From: Tunturibacter gelidoferens
GTDB lineage: Bacteria; Acidobacteriota; Terriglobia; Terriglobales; Acidobacteriaceae
Reading direction: 5' to 3'
Assembly: GCF_040358255.1 (NCBI RefSeq)
Contig: NZ_CP132937.1
Coordinates: forward strand, 62,001 to 126,000
Length of the DNA: 64,000 nt
Part shown: in pieces, positions 8,244 to 17,175 of the stretch
Layout of the letters: every line of letters starts with the position of its first letter
How positions within the stretch are numbered: the first letter of the stretch is position 1
The notes under the pieces: model-generated
What the model saw: the letters and a program-made list of their open reading frames with translations, nothing else
The model's database searches: none
Told to the model about the DNA's origin: nothing
Position numbers and translations under genes: made by a program

Positions 8244-8940
8244 TTGGATACCTCTTTCTGTCGAGCTCGCGGAGTGTCTCGACCAGTTCCTCTACCAATT
8301 CATGAACATTTTGATAGGCAGCTTCGAGATTTCCGACCTTATGCTCACCCAACTCCGCGAGGGTAAGCCTCTCAACGAAGATCGCCTTGTACGCGAGACG
8401 TTCCGCAAGGCTTATACGGAAGCGTGGCACCTTCGCGTCCACCAATTCAGACTCTAATTGTCGTTGTACTGATGAGACAGGAGCACCAGGCGCAGGAGTG
8501 CGCGTCATCAGCACTCGGTAAGGAATCTTCCTCAGCATGTTTGATCGTTGAGCTACCTTCTCTTCATCCTTAACGGCCCGTATGGCCTTGCCGGCTTGCC
8601 TCACGTCGACGGCGCTGGCCTGAACTGGGATAATCACGAAATCCGACATCGCAATCGAACGGGACACGAGAACACTGGCGGTTCCTTCCAGGTCGATGAA
8701 AACGAATTGATCGTTTTGCGCGTCAAGTACCTCCATTAGGTTCGACTCTTTGATCCCACCGATGACCTTCAAAGTAGTTTTCGATAGCCCGTTCGTCTTC
8801 CAATCCATGATCGGTTGATTCGGATCTGCATCGAGAACACACACCGACGCTCCGCTTTGTGCGAGATAAGTTGCAAGCAGTAGTGTTGTAGTGCTCTTCC
8901 CGGCTCCACCCTTCGGATTTGAAACTGCAATTACAGGCAT
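8233..8940 (-). CDS. parA: ParA-family partition ATPase
   Basis: The protein opens with the deviant Walker A of ParA/MinD ATPases ([12 protein letters not shown], about residues 7-18) followed by [18 protein letters not shown] is the Walker B region. No N-terminal HTH is present, so this is a short (type Ib-like) ParA of about 235 residues. It segregates plasmid copies by ATP-dependent binding to the nucleoid with a small partner bound to a centromere. ATG at 8940 has AAGAAAGAG just upstream and gives the usual [12 protein letters not shown] start; an ATG at 8961 would add seven residues. It forms an operon with the overlapping 116-aa gene, and a cluster of ATATCGCA-type repeats lies upstream. 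Confidence 0.9.
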   Translation of the reverse strand: MPVIAVSNPKGGAGKSTTTLLLATYLAQSGASVCVLDADPNQPIMDWKTNGLSKTTLKVIGGIKESNLMEVLDAQNDQFVFIDLEGTASVLVSRSIAMSDFVIIPVQASAVDVRQAGKAIRAVKDEEKVAQRSNMLRKIPYRVLMTRTPAPGAPVSSVQRQLESELVDAKVPRFRISLAERLAYKAIFVERLTLAELGEHKVGNLEAAYQNVHELVEELVETLRELDRKRYPNEQ

Positions 8941-8971
8941 AATCACTCTTTCTTGCGACATTGATTGTCGC

Positions 8972-9101
8972 TGCGATATTGCAACTATATCGCAGCGACG
9001 CAGCTATATCGCAGCAACATTTCGTATCACAACTAGCAGTATACAAAGCGTTACCCTAGTTTGCGATATTGCTTATCGCAACTTTGTCGCAGCTATATCG
9101 C
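8972..9101. repeat. ATATCGCA/TGCGATAT repeat cluster (candidate centromere/operator)
   Basis: The 8-mer TGCGATAT or its complement occurs at 8972, 8987, 9006 and 9062, with near copies at 9074 (TATCGCA) and 9095 (ATATCGC). Both orientations occur, some as adjacent inverted pairs. The cluster is directly upstream of parA and downstream of rep (ends 9143). This is where a parS-like site or a parA operon operator would be expected. Confidence 0.65.
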
Positions 9102-9142
9102 TTGTTGCAAGGAGATTTGGGAGGGGAAACTAGGAATTTAGC

Positions 9143-10678
9143 TCAATTTGCTTGGAAGAGGTCAATTTGTCCGTTTTGCGACTTCCATTCCTCGAAAGAG
9201 GGAAGAACGAGACCGTCGCGGATCTCTTTCATGATGAGCTGCAGTGCGAGGTTCCGATGCTGGGCAGGAAGTACACGCCGGAAGAACGTGTCGCCTTTGC
9301 TGTTTTTCTTGATGACTTCGGAGAGTTTAGCTTCGAGTTCGTCGCCTGAATAGCGTTCCGCCAATGCTTCTTGACGCTTGCCGTCTACCCAGCGCATGTA
9401 GGCCGCTTCCAAAGCCTGTCGGGCCTCTTCCTTAGCACGGTCGCGTTCAGCGGCTTGCCGCATCACTTCGCGCCGGCGGCTGCTGATGAACCCAGCAGGG
9501 ACGGGAAGATCTTTCTCCAGCGAGTAGATGATAAGTCCGGCAGGGTTCTCGACGCCGTTTCGTTTACCAGAATTCATCTGCGATTCGAGGTACTCGACCG
9601 TATCGCAGACCAAGTCAGCGCCGAAGCGCTCGACTAACGCCAAGCACTTCGCGGGCAAGATGCCGTGTCTCTTCAAGAGCTGGATTGCCTCATCTTCCGG
9701 AGAGGAGGGAAGCTTCGACACTTCTGATTTAGCCGCTGGCAATTCTTGCTGCTCCGGATATGACTCACGTAGAACGCGCATCAACGCAGGACCAGGCGCA
9801 AGTACGATTTTGTACCCATCTTTGCTGGACATGGGCTGCACGTCCCATTTGTCGAGGTACTTGATGTTCACGAGCTCATTCAGCGCGAGACCCATGGTCG
9901 ATTTGATCTTCGACAGATGAGGGTAGACCTGCACGTTGAGCAGATTGCACAGCTCGGCATAGTCTTTTTCGACCTGCCTCCCCTGGCTAGCATGAAACCA
10001 GAGATGCAGGTTGCCAAAGATACCCTTCGCAGTCGGCCGCGTGAGCATCTTGTACGCATTGAAATCTTCGGGGATGACGTACCGCTGATTGAGGTTCTCG
10101 ATCAACCACTCTTCGAGCATCACCTCGTAATGTTCCTGCCTATCCGTTCCGTTGAGATTGCTCTCCCCGGTGCGCTTAAACGAGCGGAAAACGTGCAGCA
10201 CTTCATCCGAGTAGACCTTCTTCGCAGCGCGATAGACCACCTTTTCCGAAGTAATCGTGGTATCGGTCATGCGCTTACCCCAGCGCACAATTTCTTCGTA
10301 GATTTCTCCGTTGCGCGACAGGCCCAGCTCCTGAATCATGCGATAGCCGCTAAAGCGGATCGGATTCGCAATCTGGCCAGTTTTGATGCGCTCTTCACTG
10401 AGTATCTTCAGCAAAGCAATGAACTTGTCTCGATCTGTCGTAGAAGGAAGTCCGAGCTGCTCCGAACCGCGGAATTCAGCCGCAACTTTGACTTTGTGCC
10501 CATTTCGGAAAACGACCTGCTCGATGCGCCGTGATGTGCGATTCTTGTCGCGTGAGTCATTGGCGCCAAAGAATCCGATCGACAGGAGATTCTTTTCGAA
10601 ACGAACCAAATCAGGATCAACAGCAACAGGCAACAACGGTGCTGAACGTTCCGTTTTGTGGGCCAGTGATTTTGACAT
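9143..10678 (-). CDS. repA: Plasmid replication initiator (RPA/RepA type)
   Basis: The 511-residue protein matches the plasmid 'replication initiator protein A' pattern. The central region (about 80-300) contains SGYRMIQELGLSRNGEIYEEIVRWGKRMT and KGIFGNLHLWFHASQ, then YPHLSKIKSTMGLALNELV, a winged-helix-like DNA-binding arrangement. The C-terminal 200 residues are charged and helical. It would bind the iterons lying beyond its 5' end (10794-11232) and recruit the host helicase. ATG at 10678 has no strong ribosome binding site. The gene is transcribed away from the iterons and toward parA on the same strand, giving a rep-par order. Family assignment is from memory of the pattern, not a search. 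Confidence 0.8.
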   Translation of the reverse strand: MSKSLAHKTERSAPLLPVAVDPDLVRFEKNLLSIGFFGANDSRDKNRTSRRIEQVVFRNGHKVKVAAEFRGSEQLGLPSTTDRDKFIALLKILSEERIKTGQIANPIRFSGYRMIQELGLSRNGEIYEEIVRWGKRMTDTTITSEKVVYRAAKKVYSDEVLHVFRSFKRTGESNLNGTDRQEHYEVMLEEWLIENLNQRYVIPEDFNAYKMLTRPTAKGIFGNLHLWFHASQGRQVEKDYAELCNLLNVQVYPHLSKIKSTMGLALNELVNIKYLDKWDVQPMSSKDGYKIVLAPGPALMRVLRESYPEQQELPAAKSEVSKLPSSPEDEAIQLLKRHGILPAKCLALVERFGADLVCDTVEYLESQMNSGKRNGVENPAGLIIYSLEKDLPVPAGFISSRRREVMRQAAERDRAKEEARQALEAAYMRWVDGKRQEALAERYSGDELEAKLSEVIKKNSKGDTFFRRVLPAQHRNLALQLIMKEIRDGLVLPSFEEWKSQNGQIDLFQAN

Positions 10679-10793
10679 CGTGTGAACTGTTGTTGCTTGG
10701 TGAATACTATAAGAAAAGCAAATACTTTAAAACGCTTTAAGTACTGTAGGCTTTCGCAAGTGGCTGTTGTGCCTACGTTTATACCCTAATCTT

Positions 10794-11232
10794 TGCCAGC
10801 GCACCTCTCTATCTTTGCCAACGCACCTCTCTAGGGCTGCCAACACACATCTCACAACCTGTGCCAGCGTTCCTCTCGCTTAATGCCAGCAGACCTCTCT
10901 ATTCTGCCAGCGAGCCTCTCTATTTGCTGCCAGCGGACCTCTCTACGCTGTTCTGGCTGCCAGCGGACCTCTCTATGGTGTTCCCAAATCCAATCGGAAC
11001 CCGTCTAGGGCACCTCAAGACCCACTTTTTGCCAGCCAACCTCTCTAATTCGGAAGTTTTGACACCCCAATTCAGCGAATTTCAACTGGGCGAGAGGTAC
11101 GCTGGCAAAAACACTGAAGGGTAGGTGTGGAAAATGCAACGGAAATGATGCAAACAAATCATTTAGGTCGTGGGCGTGCCAGTCAACCTCTCTATTAATC
11201 GCCTTGATTCCACCTAGAGAGGTTGGCTGGCA
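10794..11232. repeat. Iteron array, candidate plasmid origin (oriV)
   Basis: At least 12 copies of an 18-mer with consensus TGCCAGCGNACCTCTCTA occur. Forward copies start at 10794, 10816, 10838 (degenerate), 10862, 10884, 10905, 10928, 10958, 11030 and 11177; reverse copies are at 11091-11107 and 11215-11232. The first eight are spaced 21-30 bp, mostly about two helical turns; the rest are further apart and include an inverted pair at 11177/11215. The 650-bp gap between rep (starts 10678) and the CHAT gene (11330) has no other convincing gene. Iterons next to an RPA-type initiator are the usual form of a theta-replication origin. Confidence 0.9.
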
Positions 11233-11290
11233 CAACGAAGAACGAGTGATACGTGATTTCGCAGCAGGCACTGAGGACAAGGGAGCTTCC

Positions 11291-11308
11291 TACACACAAA
11301 TATGTGTA
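11291..11308. promoter_or_regulatory. Inverted repeat upstream of the CHAT gene
   Basis: TACACA and TGTGTA are perfect 6-bp arms around a 6-bp spacer, 21 bp before the CHAT start codon. The arrangement fits an operator for a dimeric regulator. ACACA/TGTGT-type half-sites also flank the VirB2 promoter, so a common regulator is possible but unproven. Confidence 0.4.
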
Positions 11309-11329
11309 CATCTTCGATAAGATGATGCC

Positions 11330-13927
11330 ATGTCGCGAGCCAGCTGGGGCAAAAGGATTCTTGCAGTTATCGGTGTCACCCTCGTAGTCCTTGGAAGCAC
11401 TTACTTTTACCTGATCTCACCGCACCACAGCTCCGCTCCCCCTGAGTCAGCAGAAGGCTTGCTCGACAGGGCCGATACCTTAGCATGGGGGAATCGCTGG
11501 GCGGATGCACAGCCTTTGTACGCGAGAGCGCAGCATCTGTTCGACGCTCAAAAGCAACGCTCCAAAGCGCTGTATGCCGAAGTGAGCCAGGTCCCACCAG
11601 ACGAATCGGGAAGTGTTCCGGGCAAAATCTTCCAACTGACCCAAGACCTGGGAAGCCCTGCAGCTCAGGAGGCCGAAACCAGACTCCGTATTCTCACAAT
11701 CCGGGGAATGCTGGAGACGAATTACGACGCGGGACAGGCACGGTCTACATGGGAGGAAGTAAAGGCGCTGGCATTGAAGCAACGCCATTTCGAACTTGCA
11801 TCACGAGCTGAAGGCGAGCAGGGCATCGCGGCTTTTATCCTTGGCGACACCGATACAGCTAAGAAGCAGGTTGTGCGAGCGTGGGGACTTTCAAAAGTCG
11901 AACACGATCCCGCCGCGACCGTCCGCTATGCAAGCGTCTTCGGAGCTGGACTCGTGCAGCTTCGCCGCTTTAAAGAGGCGCTTACTCCGCTCGATCAGGC
12001 AATCAAGATTGCAGAGTCGAATCCAGCTCTCGCATACCCAACGATAGCTGTTTACGCGAAGATCGACGCGCTTGCGGGATTGAAACAGTACGATTCAGCT
12101 TTGGCTCTTGCCGACGCATCTCTCTCGCGGCTTCAGGGAACCATTTACGAACAGCATAAGGCGCAGGTTTACATCTCTCGTGGCTCCATCAACCGAGAGC
12201 GAGGAGAGTGGAACGCTGCGATCCCGGATTACAAGCAAGCAGTCACGATTTCAGAAAAAACCGACAACTATCGCGGGGTAACGGATGCAGGAGGGTTGCT
12301 TGCTCAAGCCTACGAGCACACCGGCGACCTTACCGCAGCTTTAGGCGCGATCGACGCGGCCATTGCAGCGAACACCCACATTGCCGACGAGCTTTACCTA
12401 GTTCCGCGCAATCTCGCAATCAAGGCTGAGATTACTGAGAAGATGGGCCACGCCCAGGAAGCAGACACTCTTTATCGAAAGAGTATCGCCCTGGTCGATG
12501 AAATGATCCAGCACGCCGCGACAACGAACATTGAACGATACTTACTTGCGGAGATGAGCGATGTTTACTCGGGCTACTTCGCTTCTCTTTGCGCTCAAAA
12601 GCACTACGACGAAGCATTACAGATGCTAGAGAAAGTGCGGGGGCGTATCGAAACAGAGGCACTTGAACACCACACGAGCCAACCCGTTCACGCGCTCACG
12701 CCGGAAGAGAGGGAACTGACGGAGCTAAACGTCGCCCTTATCAACACCGACGACCCCGCTAGAAGGGAAGCGCTCACGAGCGCGATCTACAACACTGAGC
12801 TGAGGATCAGCCCCAGCGCGCTAACGCAGCAGACCATCGCGCATCCAGTTCGTTTGTCGGAGTTGCAGCACAGCCTATCGGCAAACGCCCTACTGATCGA
12901 ATACGTGCTTGCAGAACCCAACTCCTATGCTTTCGCCATCACACGCGAGACTGTGACGCCTTACCGCCTGCCTTCCAAGAGCGTGATTGAAGCAGACGCC
13001 AACCGCTACAGGAAGGAAATTCACGAGCAGAAGGAAGATCGAGCTCTCGCACAGCATCTCTTTTCGGAGCTAATGGAGCCAATCAAGCAGTACAGAGAAA
13101 AAGCAGATCTTGTGATTGTTCCCGATGGCTCACTTCATCTTCTGCCTTTTTCGGCGCTTGCTGATAACACCGCTTACGTCCTCAAGACACATACGGTGGA
13201 CGTAGCACCATCATCCACGGTCTACGAGCTGCTATCGAGACGCAGCGAAAGCAGGGAAGCGGTTGCCATGCCATACATCGGTGTCGCTGCCTGGACTCAG
13301 CCTGCCGACACTCGGAATCCCGTTTTACGAGCTGTAAACGGACCTCAACGCAGCCAGCTTATCCCGCTCCCAGACAGTAAGAAAGAAGTGGAAACAATTG
13401 CGGGCGACCTACCACATCCAAGCACGATCCTCTTAGGGGCAGACGCGACGGAATCGCGTTTCAAGCAAGTCTCGATGGAGACTACGGAGGTTGTACACCT
13501 TGCGCTTCATGGGTACGCCGACCTGGACTATCCCGACCGATCAGCGTTGGTATTCGCGCCGGAACAAACAACCAGCACAGAGGATGGCTTGTTGCAGGTG
13601 CGCGAGATCCGCGGCCTCCATTTGAAAGCGAAATTGGTCACTCTCTCAGCCTGCAATACCGGTGTCGGGCCGGTTGGAGAAGCGGGTGTAGCAAACCTTG
13701 TGAATGCCTTTATCGAGGCAGGGGCCGACTCCGTTGTGTCCACGCTATGGGAGTTGGAGGACCACACCACCGAACACCTGATGGCGCAGTTCTACTCACA
13801 GCTCGCAAGCCACCAAAGAAAGGTGGATGCCCTCCGTGCTGCTCAAATGGAGCTGCTGGACAAGGGCGTGCCGCCGTACTATTGGGCCAGCTTCCAAGTT
13901 GTCGGAGACCCAAACGGGACAATCTGA
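11330..13927 (+). CDS. TPR-CHAT protein, membrane-anchored caspase-like peptidase
   Basis: The 865-residue protein has an N-terminal membrane span at about 10-28 (LAVIGVTLVVLGSTYFYLI), then helical TPR-like repeats from about 40 to 440, then a C-terminal CHAT domain. The CHAT dyad is visible as H727 in HLALHGYADL and C775 in LSACNTGVG, followed by the family ending VDALRAAQMELL...YYWASFQVVGDP. CHAT domains are caspase-related cysteine peptidases that usually act on a partner protein sensed through the TPRs. One N-terminal span suggests the TPR/CHAT part lies outside the cytoplasmic membrane, or is tethered inside. Downstream convergent genes encode a sigma-like factor, a zinc-finger membrane protein and an S41 peptidase, a company CHAT genes often keep. 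Confidence 0.9.
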   Translation: MSRASWGKRILAVIGVTLVVLGSTYFYLISPHHSSAPPESAEGLLDRADTLAWGNRWADAQPLYARAQHLFDAQKQRSKALYAEVSQVPPDESGSVPGKIFQLTQDLGSPAAQEAETRLRILTIRGMLETNYDAGQARSTWEEVKALALKQRHFELASRAEGEQGIAAFILGDTDTAKKQVVRAWGLSKVEHDPAATVRYASVFGAGLVQLRRFKEALTPLDQAIKIAESNPALAYPTIAVYAKIDALAGLKQYDSALALADASLSRLQGTIYEQHKAQVYISRGSINRERGEWNAAIPDYKQAVTISEKTDNYRGVTDAGGLLAQAYEHTGDLTAALGAIDAAIAANTHIADELYLVPRNLAIKAEITEKMGHAQEADTLYRKSIALVDEMIQHAATTNIERYLLAEMSDVYSGYFASLCAQKHYDEALQMLEKVRGRIETEALEHHTSQPVHALTPEERELTELNVALINTDDPARREALTSAIYNTELRISPSALTQQTIAHPVRLSELQHSLSANALLIEYVLAEPNSYAFAITRETVTPYRLPSKSVIEADANRYRKEIHEQKEDRALAQHLFSELMEPIKQYREKADLVIVPDGSLHLLPFSALADNTAYVLKTHTVDVAPSSTVYELLSRRSESREAVAMPYIGVAAWTQPADTRNPVLRAVNGPQRSQLIPLPDSKKEVETIAGDLPHPSTILLGADATESRFKQVSMETTEVVHLALHGYADLDYPDRSALVFAPEQTTSTEDGLLQVREIRGLHLKAKLVTLSACNTGVGPVGEAGVANLVNAFIEAGADSVVSTLWELEDHTTEHLMAQFYSQLASHQRKVDALRAAQMELLDKGVPPYYWASFQVVGDPNGTI

Positions 13928-13996
13928 TTAGGGCGACCGACAATCCGTCCATCGCGCCTCAATGACAGAATTGTCGTTGGCCTGAGGGCACGGCTC

Positions 13997-14025
13997 TTGC
14001 CGCGAAGACATGTTTTTTGTATTCT
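13997..14025 (+). promoter_or_regulatory. Candidate sigma-70-like promoter for PadR/ADOP operon
   Basis: TTGCCG (13997) and TATTCT (14020) are separated by 17 bp and end 24 bp before the PadR start codon. A short GACA/TGTC inverted repeat lies about 30 bp further upstream. Assigned by eye. Confidence 0.45.
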
Positions 14026-14049
14026 CCTGTCAGTCATTGAGGGGAATGC

Positions 14050-14379
14050 ATGACCAAGTCCACCGAATTGCTCCAAGGCACTGTCGATTTACTCATCCTG
14101 AAGGTGTTGAGCCTGGAGCCGATGCACGGCTGGGCTATTGCGCAAAGGATCAACCAACTCTCAAAGGAAGTTCTGCGGGTGAACCAAAGCGCCTTGTATC
14201 CCGCTTTGCACAGGCTCGAACATCAGGCATGGATTGAAGCGGAATGGGGCGAGTCTGAGAACAATCGGCGAGCGAAGTACTACTCTCTGACGAAAGCGGG
14301 ACGTGCGCGGCTGAAGGCGGAAGAGCAATCATGGGACCGGCTGTCAGCGGCGGTCCAGGTCGTCCTGAAAACCATCTGA
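14050..14379 (+). CDS. PadR-family transcriptional regulator
   Basis: The 109-residue protein is a typical short PadR regulator: STELLQGTVDLLILKVLSLEPMHGWAIAQRI at the start, then a winged helix with the family signature NQSALYPALHRLEHQAWI (about 45-62) and YYSLTKAGRARL. PadR proteins repress their own operon and often the neighbouring transporter. The gene is 11 bp before the ADOP permease start, so the two form an operon. GAGGGG six bases before the ATG is a good ribosome binding site. A close relative precedes the second ADOP permease at 42 kb. Confidence 0.92.
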   Translation: MTKSTELLQGTVDLLILKVLSLEPMHGWAIAQRINQLSKEVLRVNQSALYPALHRLEHQAWIEAEWGESENNRRAKYYSLTKAGRARLKAEEQSWDRLSAAVQVVLKTI

Positions 14380-14390
14380 AGGGGTTAACA

Positions 14391-17069
14391 ATGCGCTTAT
14401 TTCAGAGCCTGCGTCGGCGCCTGCGGTCTTACTTGGATAAGAATTCGAGCAATGTCCAGTTAGGCGAAGAACTGCAATTCCATCTGGAGCGGCAAACAGA
14501 GGAGAATATTGCACACGGAATGTCGCCGAAGGAAGCGCGGTCGGCGGCGAAAGCCAGTTTTGGAGACCTTCCCACAGCCATCGAGGAATGTTACGAAGCG
14601 CGAGGTGTAGCGTGGCTCGACGATCTTGCGCAGGATGTCCGCTACGGTCTACGAGCGATGGTAAAGTATCGCTCGTTTACAGTGGTGACGGTATTTACGC
14701 TTGCGTTGGGGATTGGGGCTTGCACGGCGATCTTCAGCCTGGTGAATGCGGTGCTGATTCAGTCGTTACCTTACGGGGAGCCGGATCGTCTTGTATATGC
14801 GTTTACGCCTAATCCTCTGTGGAATCTCCCGGGAGAGGTTTTTGGGCCAAGCGATGCCGATTTCTTTGATCTGAAGAAACAGAGTAGGTCTTTTTCGGCA
14901 ACGACTTTGTTTGCTCAAACCACCTACAACCTTGCGGGGAATGATCGTGCGGAGAGGGTGGGCGCCGCCGAGGTGGACGCTGATTTTTTTCGGACGCTGG
15001 AGGTGGCTCCTGAGCTTGGCCGTGGCTTCGACCAGAGGGATGAGCAGCCTGGAAACGATCATGTCGCTGTTATCAGTCATGCGCTTTGGCTGACCGTGCT
15101 GGGTGGGCATGCCGATGTTCTCGGTAGCACGTTAAGCCTCGACGGTGTTTCTTACCAAGTCATAGGTATGATGCCAGAGGAATTTAGGTACCCGCAGAAG
15201 AGTGATCTTGCCTACGGGAATGGGCATGTCGAGACGACTGATGTATGGGTTCCTTCGGCTTTGACGCCTCGACAGAAGGCCGACAGAGAAGCCTCAAACG
15301 GTTATGCTCTGGCACGGCTGAGGCCTGGCGTATCAGTGCGCGAGGCGCAGGCGGAGATGGACACGATCATGTCGCATCTCAACCTGCTGCACAACCCGGA
15401 CACGCGTGGATGGGGTGCCTTCGTGAAGCCGTTCCGAGATAGTGCACTGGGACAGGTGCGGCCTTTGATGTGGCTTCTGATGGGTACTGTCGGATTTGTA
15501 ATGCTAATCGCATGTGGAAATGCAGCGAATCTGCTTCTGGCGCGTGCGGCTGCCCGTTCGCATGAGTTGGGTGTGCGTGCAACGTTGGGAGCAAGGCGGA
15601 GCCGGTTGATGCGTCAGATGTTGACGGAGTCGTTGATGTTAAGCGCGGCAGCGGGAACGGTTGGTGTCGGGCTCGCGTGGCTGTTTCTGCATGCGTTGTT
15701 GAAGCTCAATCCAGGCGATATTCCGAGGATGGACGATGCACTGATCGACCTGCGTGTGATGGGATTCGCCGTCTTTGTGACCATGCTAACGAGTGTGATT
15801 TTCGGGATGTTGCCTTCGTTGTCGGCCACTCGGATCAACCTCGTGGAGTTTTTGAAGAGCAGCGGGATGCGTGGAGTTGCAGGTGACCGGAAACGGGTGA
15901 GACATGGGCTGGCAGTGGCTCAGATCGCTCTTTTGGTTGTGTTGCTCACGGGTACCGGGCTTCTATTGCGGAGCTATGCAAACGTGCTTTCGGTGCCGAC
16001 GGGGTTCTCTGCTACAACTGTCACGGCGAGTGTACAGATGAGTTCGCAGTACGGCAACGCGCATAAGCGCCGCGCCTTCTTTGGGGGCCTCATCGAGCGA
16101 ATAAACTCGATCCCGGGCATGCAGGCTGTGGGAGTCGTGAACGAGCTGCCTCTTAGTAACTCGGAGAGTCTCGCGTCTCTATTCGTAGAGGGCTATCCGA
16201 ACACTAAACAACAGCTCGTGGAAGAGCGTGGTATTACGCAGAATTATCTTTCGGCGATGCAAACTCCATTAGTCGAGGGCCGGGATATCTCCGACGAAGA
16301 TGCCGCCGGAAATCGGTTGGTGGCCGTAGTGAATCAGGCCTTTGTGAAGAAATACTTTGCGAATGGAGATGCGATTGGCCACCGCATTCGCACCGGCGAG
16401 GGCGAAAGCGGCCCGTGGGTTACGGTGGTTGGAGTTGCGAAGGATGTTCGGTACATGAGCCTCGAGGCTGCCCCGGTCCCGCAGGTGTACAGATCCTTCT
16501 GGCAGATGGAGTGGAACGAATCGAATATCGTCGGTGCGTATGTTGCGGTGCGTTCATCGCTACCGCAGGATGGTGTCGTTGCTGAGATTCGGACAGCGGT
16601 TAAGGGAATCGATCCAAGTCTGGCTGTAGCAGATGTGCATACGATGAGTGAGTTAGTTTCTTCGGTTACGGCGCGCAGGCGGTTTCAGACTACGCTGCTG
16701 ACGGTCTTCTCGGTTACAGCGATGTTGCTGGCGATGGTGGGCGTGTATGGGTTGTTGACTTATTCAGTGCGACAGAGGACGGGCGAGATTGGCATTCGGC
16801 TGGCGCTTGGTTCATCAAAGAACGGAGTGGTGCGGCTGATATTGCGAGAAGGACTTACGTTGCTTGGAATTGGACTGGTGATCGGTTTAGCTGTTGCATT
16901 GGCGTGTACGCGGCTGCTGACCGGGTTTTTATATGGAGTGCCGGCACTCGATCCGGCTACGTTTGCGATGGTCCCGATGTTATTGCTGGCGGCTACGATT
17001 GCGGCTTGTTTGATTCCGAGTTTCAGAGCGGCTGCTATCGATCCGATCAACGCATTGCGTCACGAATGA
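14391..17069 (+). CDS. ADOP-family duplicated ABC permease (MacB/FtsX type)
   Basis: An 892-residue membrane protein with the ADOP layout: an N-terminal cytoplasmic prefix (ELQFHLERQTEENIAHGMSPKEARSAAKASFGD), a first span and MacB-like periplasmic domain (about 85-350), an FtsX block of three spans (about 360-510), a second MacB-like domain, and a final FtsX block (about 770-892). No ATPase domain is present, so it needs a separate MacB-like ATPase; none is encoded nearby. These proteins are abundant in Acidobacteria; substrates are unknown. The frame extends 20 codons upstream into padR, but ATG 14391 with AAGGGG upstream is the likely start. Confidence 0.9.
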   Translation: MRLFQSLRRRLRSYLDKNSSNVQLGEELQFHLERQTEENIAHGMSPKEARSAAKASFGDLPTAIEECYEARGVAWLDDLAQDVRYGLRAMVKYRSFTVVTVFTLALGIGACTAIFSLVNAVLIQSLPYGEPDRLVYAFTPNPLWNLPGEVFGPSDADFFDLKKQSRSFSATTLFAQTTYNLAGNDRAERVGAAEVDADFFRTLEVAPELGRGFDQRDEQPGNDHVAVISHALWLTVLGGHADVLGSTLSLDGVSYQVIGMMPEEFRYPQKSDLAYGNGHVETTDVWVPSALTPRQKADREASNGYALARLRPGVSVREAQAEMDTIMSHLNLLHNPDTRGWGAFVKPFRDSALGQVRPLMWLLMGTVGFVMLIACGNAANLLLARAAARSHELGVRATLGARRSRLMRQMLTESLMLSAAAGTVGVGLAWLFLHALLKLNPGDIPRMDDALIDLRVMGFAVFVTMLTSVIFGMLPSLSATRINLVEFLKSSGMRGVAGDRKRVRHGLAVAQIALLVVLLTGTGLLLRSYANVLSVPTGFSATTVTASVQMSSQYGNAHKRRAFFGGLIERINSIPGMQAVGVVNELPLSNSESLASLFVEGYPNTKQQLVEERGITQNYLSAMQTPLVEGRDISDEDAAGNRLVAVVNQAFVKKYFANGDAIGHRIRTGEGESGPWVTVVGVAKDVRYMSLEAAPVPQVYRSFWQMEWNESNIVGAYVAVRSSLPQDGVVAEIRTAVKGIDPSLAVADVHTMSELVSSVTARRRFQTTLLTVFSVTAMLLAMVGVYGLLTYSVRQRTGEIGIRLALGSSKNGVVRLILREGLTLLGIGLVIGLAVALACTRLLTGFLYGVPALDPATFAMVPMLLLAATIAACLIPSFRAAAIDPINALRHE

Positions 17070-17175
17070 TCGGATCGAAAGGGCGTGAATGCTCCAATGG
17101 CCGACAGACAATGGCGCGCTGTCTCCCATTCTCATGCAGAAACGATCATTTGCGCACGGATTTCTGTTCTGCGCT

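Noticed and set aside
10794..11232. Possible CRISPR array from the regular 18-bp repeats
   Set aside because: Repeats are degenerate, occur in both orientations, gaps are only 3-12 bp in the main array, and they adjoin a plasmid rep gene. Iterons fit better.
14391..17069. Assigning the ADOP permeases to a MacAB antibiotic exporter
   Set aside because: They lack an ATPase domain, no MacB-like ATPase or MacA adaptor is adjacent, and the duplicated layout differs from MacB.
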